Positions 46,471 to 50,568 of a stretch of DNA of 50,568 nucleotides are shown piece after piece. This DNA is from Luteimonas aquatica (GTDB lineage Bacteria; Pseudomonadota; Gammaproteobacteria; Xanthomonadales; Xanthomonadaceae). The stretch is taken from contig NZ_JALBFU010000014.1 of assembly GCF_022662575.1 (NCBI RefSeq), positions 1-50,568 of the forward strand, given 5' to 3'. A model generated the notes under the pieces. It was not told the origin of the DNA. It made no database searches and saw only the letters and a list, made by a program, of their open reading frames with translations. The position numbers and the translations under genes were made by a program. How positions within the stretch are numbered: position 1 is the stretch's first letter; the number at the start of each line of letters is the position of its first letter.

Positions 46471-49400
46471 TTATTTGCTTGAACCGACAGGGGCTGTCGG
46501 GTTGTCGCTGATTTCCACGCGCAGCTTGCTGCGCACCTGCGGGCTCAATTTCGCTGCGATGGCCTCGTACACCGCCTTGGCGCGGCGCAGGCCGAGCGCA
46601 TCGTTGTATGCGCTCGCGCCGCGCTTGTCGGCATGGCCGACCACGCCGATGACGCCGCCTCCCTGTTTGTCGATGTCGGCGGCGATGCGCTCGATCACCG
46701 GCGCGAACTCCGGCTTGACCTCCGCCTGGGCGGTATCGAACAGCACCGTGCCCAGCACGGTCGCCTCGCGGCCCAGCGTCACCAGCGTGCTGCCCGGATC
46801 GGCGACGTCGGCGCGCAGGCTGACCCGCGCCGTCTTCGCCTGTTCCGGCGGCAGCTGCGCCAGCAGCGCCTTCTGCACCGCCCTGGCACGGTCGTAGGCG
46901 AGCGCCTGCGACGGGCCGTTGGCGGCGATCACCACTTCCCCGCCCTCGTGCTGCTTCACCTGCTCGGCCATCTTGTCGACGACCGGCAGGTACTGCTCGC
47001 GCAGCTCGGCGCTGTCGGCCTCGAACATCACCTCGCCGATCTCCATCTCGACCTGCTGTCCGTCGCCGCCCTGGATCAGGCCGGACGGCAGCTTGACGCC
47101 GAAGTCGAAGCGCACCGGCAGTCCGGGGGTGATGCGGCGGACCTGCGGGTTGTCGGTGGTGAACGCGCTGCCCGGCGGCAAGGTGGCCGGATCGACCTTG
47201 AGGATGAAGTTGCGTCCCCGCGTGGCCGGCCCGCCGTTGATGCCGAGCAGGTTGTAGCGGCCGAACTGGTCGGTCTCGACCAGCAGGCCTTCCACCGAGG
47301 CGATGCGCACGCCCGGGATGCCGCGTTCGTCGATGCCGGCGTTGCCGATCACATAGTCGACGCGGTAGCCGCCCTCGACCTGGCTGACGCGACGCTCCAC
47401 CGTCGGGTCGGCCGCGGTCAGCCCCTTGGCGGCGTCGCCGCCGGCGCGCTCGACGCGGGTGTTGCCGGCGGCATCCATGCGCACGCTCACGCCCTGCTTC
47501 GTGGTGAGCACGAAGTCGTCGGTGAAGTCGAGCGAACGCAGCGTCTGGCTCACCACCACCTTGTGCGCGTCGGCCGTGTCGGCCTCGGACTGGCGTCCGG
47601 CGACCTCGCCGATCGCGATGCCGTGCAGCATCGGCGAGCTGGCGTCCGGCTCCGGCGTCGGCCCGGTGCCGCGGTCGACCGTGGTCGAGTTGGCCGTGTA
47701 GGCGCCCGGCGCGAAGCCGCCCTGGACGTGCACGCCGGTCATGGCCGCGCTGTCCTGCCAGCCGTCGCCGTCGCGGTCGTCGTAGACGGTACCGATGATC
47801 AGCGACTCGTCGAGCAGCGGATCGGCGACCAGCTGCACGTTGGCCGTGGCGTCGTTCGAGATCACCTTGCCGGCCTCCTGCACCATCGCGTGGTTGGTAT
47901 GGATGCCCGGACCCACGCCCGCGCCGACCCGCAACAGGTAGGCCACGGTGGCGCGCTCGCCGACCTTGATCTGGATCTGGTCCACGCTGATCGGGTAGGT
48001 CCCGGTCAGGCGGCCGGCACCGTCGCCGTCGGCCACCGTCAACGAGTTGTTGACGTAGGTGAAGCCGGCAGGCGGGGTATCGACCAGCACGCCGTCGATG
48101 AGATCGGTCTCGCCGGTGTTCTCCATGCTCACCGTGTAGCGCACCAGGTCACCGATCTTCACGTCGCGCGGCGCCGCCGTCTTGATGACGTGGATGCGCG
48201 CCTTGCTCTTGATCTCGATGAACACCTCGGCCGGGTTCGAGACCAGGCCCGTGGTGTCGGTCACCGTGTACTGGATCGGCTTGGTCTTGCCGATGAAGTC
48301 CGGCTCCGGCGTGAAGGTGATGGTGCCGTCCGGGTTCACCGTCCAGGTGCCCTCGCCCGGCACGACCAGGGTCTTGCCGTCGCCGGGGGCGCCGACGATC
48401 TTCACCGTGCTCGGATCGATGTTGTTGTCCGGGTCGGTGTCGTTCGCCAGCACGTTGACCACCACCGGCTGGCCAGGGGCGCCCGTGCCCGAATCCGGGT
48501 CGGGGTTCGCCACCGGCGGCTGGCCGGTCACCGTCACCGTCACCGTCGCCGTGTCGCAGACCGGCGTCGGCGTGGAGGTGTCGCACACCTGGTAGGTGAA
48601 GGTGTCGGTACCGATGAAGTTGCGGTTCGGCGTGTAGACCACCTTGCCGTTCTCGTCGACCGTCACCGTGCCGTTGGCCGGCTGCTGGGTGATGGTCACC
48701 GAGGCCGGATCCAGCGGCGCGCCGGTCACCGTGTCGTTGTCGAGGATGGAGATCTCGACCGGCACGTTGGCGGGCGTGGTGGCGGTGTCGTCCACCGCCG
48801 TCACCACGTTCGCGGCCACGGTCACCGTCACCGTCGCCGTGGCGCAGACCGGCGTCGGCGTGGACGTGTCGCACACCTGGTAGGTGTACGTGTCCGTGCC
48901 CGAGAAGCCGGGCTTCGGCGTGTAGGTGATGCTGCCGTCCGGGTTCACCGTCGTGGTGCCGTTGGTCGGCGGCGTGGTCACCTTCACCGAGGCCGGATCC
49001 AGCGGCTGGCCGGTCGCGGTGTCGTTGGTCAGCACCGGCGTGGTCACCGGGGTGTTCTGCGGCGTGTTGGCGGTGTCGTCGACCGCCGTCACCGTGTTCG
49101 GCGCCACCGTCACCGTCACCGTGGCCGTGTCGCAGACCGGCGTCGGGTTGGAGGTGTCGCACACCTGGTAGGTGTACGTGTCCGTGCCCGAGAAGCCGGG
49201 CTTCGGCGTGTAGGTGATGCTGCCGTCCGGGTTCACCGTCGCGGTGCCGTTGGTCGGCGGCGTGGTCACCTTCACCGAGGCCGGATCCAGCGGCTGGCCG
49301 GTCGCGGTGTCGTTGCCCAGCACCGGCGTGGTCACCGGCGTGTTCTGCGGCGTGTTGGCGGTGTCGTCGACCGCCGTCACCGTGTTCGGCGACACCGTCA

Positions 49401-50568
49401 CCGTAACCGTCGCCGTGTCGCAGACGGGCGTCGGGATGGAGTGGTCGCTCAGGTGGTAGGTGTTCTGGTGCGTGCCCGAGAAGCGGGTCTTCGGCGTGTA
49501 GGTGATGCTGCCGTCCGGGTTCACCGTCGCGGTGTCGTTGGTCAGCACCGGCGTGGTCACCGGCGTGTTCTGCGGCGTGTTGGCGGTGTCGTCGACCGCC
49601 GTCACCGTGTTCGGCGACACGGTCACGCGTACCGTCGCGGTGTCGCAGTTGCCCGGATTGAGCGTCTCGCAGATCTGGTAGGTGAAGGTCTCCGTCCCGG
49701 AGAAGCCGGTGTTCGGCGTGTAGGTGATCGTGCCGTCGGCATTGATCACCACCGAGCCGTTGGTCGGCGGCACCGTCACCGTGATCGTCACCGTGCCTGC
49801 GGTCGCCGACGCGCCGTTGAGCGTGTCGTTGCCCAGCAGCGGGATCGTCACCGGCGTGTTCTGCGGCGTGGTCGCGGAGTCGTCGTTGGCGACGATCGGC
49901 GCGGAGCCGACCGGCACCGGCGGGGTCGTGGCGTCGCAGCCCTCGCCCGTGGCCGTGGTACAGCCCGGATCGCCGCCACCGCTGGTGTTCACCGTGTTGA
50001 CGATGCCGGCGGCATTGGGCGCCGTCGGGGTGACGTTGATGGTGTAGGTCGCGCTGGCGCCCGCGGCCAGGCCGGCCGGCGTCGTGCAGGTGACCGTCTG
50101 GCCGCTCTGCGTGCAGCCCGCACCGACACTGTTGATCGTCAGCGTGGCGTTCACGTTGTCCACGCTCACCGCGTCGGCCGTGGTCGGACCCGTGCCGTTG
50201 TTGGTGACCGTGATCGTGTACGTCGCCGCCACGCCCACCGTCATCGGGTTCGGCGCCACCGTCTTGGTCGTGCTCAGGCTTGCACCCGTGTTGACCGGGG
50301 TCGGCGGCGTGCTGGTGTCGCAGCCCTCGCCCGTCGCCGTGGTGCAGTTCGGATCGCCGCCACCGCTGGTGTTCACCGTGTTGACGATGCCCGTGCTGTT
50401 GGCGGCCGTCGGGGTGACATTGATGGTGTAGGTCGCGCTGGCGCCCGCGCCCAGGCCGGCCGGCGTGGTGCAGGTCACCGTCTGGCCGCTCTGCGCGCAG
50501 CCCGCGCCCACCGAGTTGATGGTCAGCGTGGCGTCCACGTTGTCCACGCTCACCGCATCGGCCGTGGT
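46471..50568 (-). CDS. Giant repeat adhesin-like surface protein with OmpA C-terminus (5' end outside window)
   Basis: At least 1365 residues; the frame runs off the right edge and the real start is not seen. From N to C in window order: two DUF11 repeats (49935-50568, 384-bp period); five Ig/cadherin-like repeats of about 96 residues (about 48500-49875) of the tandem-95 type (NDT...DGSITYTPK.GFSGTDTYTYQVCD); another Ig-like unit; a DUF11 domain (about 47990-48200); an SdrD-like DRDGDGWQD calcium-binding segment (about 47760-47800); and a C-terminus with two OmpA-like modules, one degenerate (about 46970-47060) and one good (46483-46750, VLFDTAQAEV through GHADKRGASAYNDALGLRRA) that should bind peptidoglycan. 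This looks like a periplasm-tethered adhesin or fibre. The barrel gene follows at 14 bp. Confidence 0.88.
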   Translation of the reverse strand, partial: TTADAVSVDNVDATLTINSVGAGCAQSGQTVTCTTPAGLGAGASATYTINVTPTAANSTGIVNTVNTSGGGDPNCTTATGEGCDTSTPPTPVNTGASLSTTKTVAPNPMTVGVAATYTITVTNNGTGPTTADAVSVDNVNATLTINSVGAGCTQSGQTVTCTTPAGLAAGASATYTINVTPTAPNAAGIVNTVNTSGGGDPGCTTATGEGCDATTPPVPVGSAPIVANDDSATTPQNTPVTIPLLGNDTLNGASATAGTVTITVTVPPTNGSVVINADGTITYTPNTGFSGTETFTYQICETLNPGNCDTATVRVTVSPNTVTAVDDTANTPQNTPVTTPVLTNDTATVNPDGSITYTPKTRFSGTHQNTYHLSDHSIPTPVCDTATVTVTVSPNTVTAVDDTANTPQNTPVTTPVLGNDTATGQPLDPASVKVTTPPTNGTATVNPDGSITYTPKPGFSGTDTYTYQVCDTSNPTPVCDTATVTVTVAPNTVTAVDDTANTPQNTPVTTPVLTNDTATGQPLDPASVKVTTPPTNGTTTVNPDGSITYTPKPGFSGTDTYTYQVCDTSTPTPVCATATVTVTVAANVVTAVDDTATTPANVPVEISILDNDTVTGAPLDPASVTITQQPANGTVTVDENGKVVYTPNRNFIGTDTFTYQVCDTSTPTPVCDTATVTVTVTGQPPVANPDPDSGTGAPGQPVVVNVLANDTDPDNNIDPSTVKIVGAPGDGKTLVVPGEGTWTVNPDGTITFTPEPDFIGKTKPIQYTVTDTTGLVSNPAEVFIEIKSKARIHVIKTAAPRDVKIGDLVRYTVSMENTGETDLIDGVLVDTPPAGFTYVNNSLTVADGDGAGRLTGTYPISVDQIQIKVGERATVAYLLRVGAGVGPGIHTNHAMVQEAGKVISNDATANVQLVADPLLDESLIIGTVYDDRDGDGWQDSAAMTGVHVQGGFAPGAYTANSTTVDRGTGPTPEPDASSPMLHGIAIGEVAGRQSEADTADAHKVVVSQTLRSLDFTDDFVLTTKQGVSVRMDAAGNTRVERAGGDAAKGLTAADPTVERRVSQVEGGYRVDYVIGNAGIDERGIPGVRIASVEGLLVETDQFGRYNLLGINGGPATRGRNFILKVDPATLPPGSAFTTDNPQVRRITPGLPVRFDFGVKLPSGLIQGGDGQQVEMEIGEVMFEADSAELREQYLPVVDKMAEQVKQHEGGEVVIAANGPSQALAYDRARAVQKALLAQLPPEQAKTARVSLRADVADPGSTLVTLGREATVLGTVLFDTAQAEVKPEFAPVIERIAADIDKQGGGVIGVVGHADKRGASAYNDALGLRRAKAVYEAIAAKLSPQVRSKLRVEISDNPTAPVGSSK
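48476..49879 (-). repeat. Tandem Ig/cadherin-like repeat array, about 288 bp per unit
   Basis: Anchor GTGTTCTGCGGCGTG recurs at 49052, 49340, 49565 and 49856. The spacings are 288, 225 and 291 bp. Adjacent units at 48764-49051 and 49052-49339 are nearly identical over about 200 bp, implying recent duplication or conversion. The 225-bp unit (49340-49564) lacks 63 bp (21 codons) found in its neighbours and has clustered substitutions. Confidence 0.88.
49935..50568 (-). repeat. DUF11 repeats, 384-bp period
   Basis: A 14-base element ending GGCCGTGGT recurs at 50171 and 50555, 384 bp (128 codons) apart, and the sequence between is closely matched on both sides. The encoded units share TTADAVSVDNV, SVGAGC.QSGQTVTC and TSGGGDP.C.TATGEGCD. 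The array continues past the right edge of the window. Confidence 0.85.

Noticed and set aside
42119..46897. 1592-codon open frame on the plus strand
   Set aside because: Antisense to the barrel and adjacent genes; the barrel frame has a signal peptide, domains and a plausible operon context while this one has none.
48476..50568. Repeats as a CRISPR array
   Set aside because: The repeats are long, coding, and without unique spacers; they encode Ig-like and DUF11 domains.

Overview
The window is very GC-rich, gene-dense bacterial chromosome, and its gene content points to the Xanthomonadaceae/Lysobacteraceae, most likely Lysobacter or a close relative. The main clues are a type IV pilus chemotaxis operon (pilG-pilH-pilI-pilJ-chpA) next to gshB and a tonB-like gene, a yoaA/tsaB neighbourhood, a secreted thermolysin-like protease, and REP-like palindromes. 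I saw no rRNA, tRNA, CRISPR array, prophage or insertion sequence. Taxonomy is inferred from gene content only.

Layout. 1-6381 (minus): chpA (3' end cut by the window), pilJ, pilI, pilH and pilG, read from a promoter at about 6434-6464; this is the Pil-Chp pathway for twitching and surface sensing. 6584-8526 (plus): gshB and a TonB-like protein. 8695-12035 (minus): an ECF-type sigma factor overlapping a membrane Ser/Thr kinase with a TPR tail by GTGA. 12156-17572 (minus): a lipoprotein, yoaA helicase, a secreted M4 metalloprotease with its own terminator, and tsaB. 17689-20148 (minus): PBP1b (mrcB). 20474-22603 (plus): a two-domain glycosyltransferase. 22628-25947 (minus): an amidohydrolase, a cupin and a TPR membrane protein; the amidohydrolase carries a striking in-frame fold-back duplication. 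26107-28308 (minus): relA. 28428-28910 (plus): a small secreted protein. 28938-32927 (minus): hrpA. 33057-35623 (plus): dps and recQ.

35702-50568 (all minus) is the accessory, most interesting part: a cell-surface locus. It reads, in order of transcription: a giant repeat adhesin-like protein (5' end outside the window) with DUF11 repeats, about 96-residue tandem Ig/cadherin-like repeats and a C-terminal OmpA-type peptidoglycan-binding region; 14 bp later a 1238-residue predicted outer-membrane beta-barrel; then two exported DUF11 proteins and a GH18 endo-beta-N-acetylglucosaminidase-like enzyme in a tight three-gene run; and after 402 bp a third exported DUF11 protein. The three smaller DUF11 proteins share a C-terminal module of about 105 residues. 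I infer a surface fibre or matrix system with a dedicated barrel partner and a glycan-cleaving enzyme; none of this is shown by sequence alone.

Most of the rest is conserved housekeeping. The findings that merit a second look are the surface locus, the palindromic 120-bp insertion in the amidohydrolase, the sigma/kinase pair with a Thr in place of an acidic residue in the sigma region 2 motif, the protease placed between yoaA and tsaB, and the rearranged repeat unit in the adhesin.
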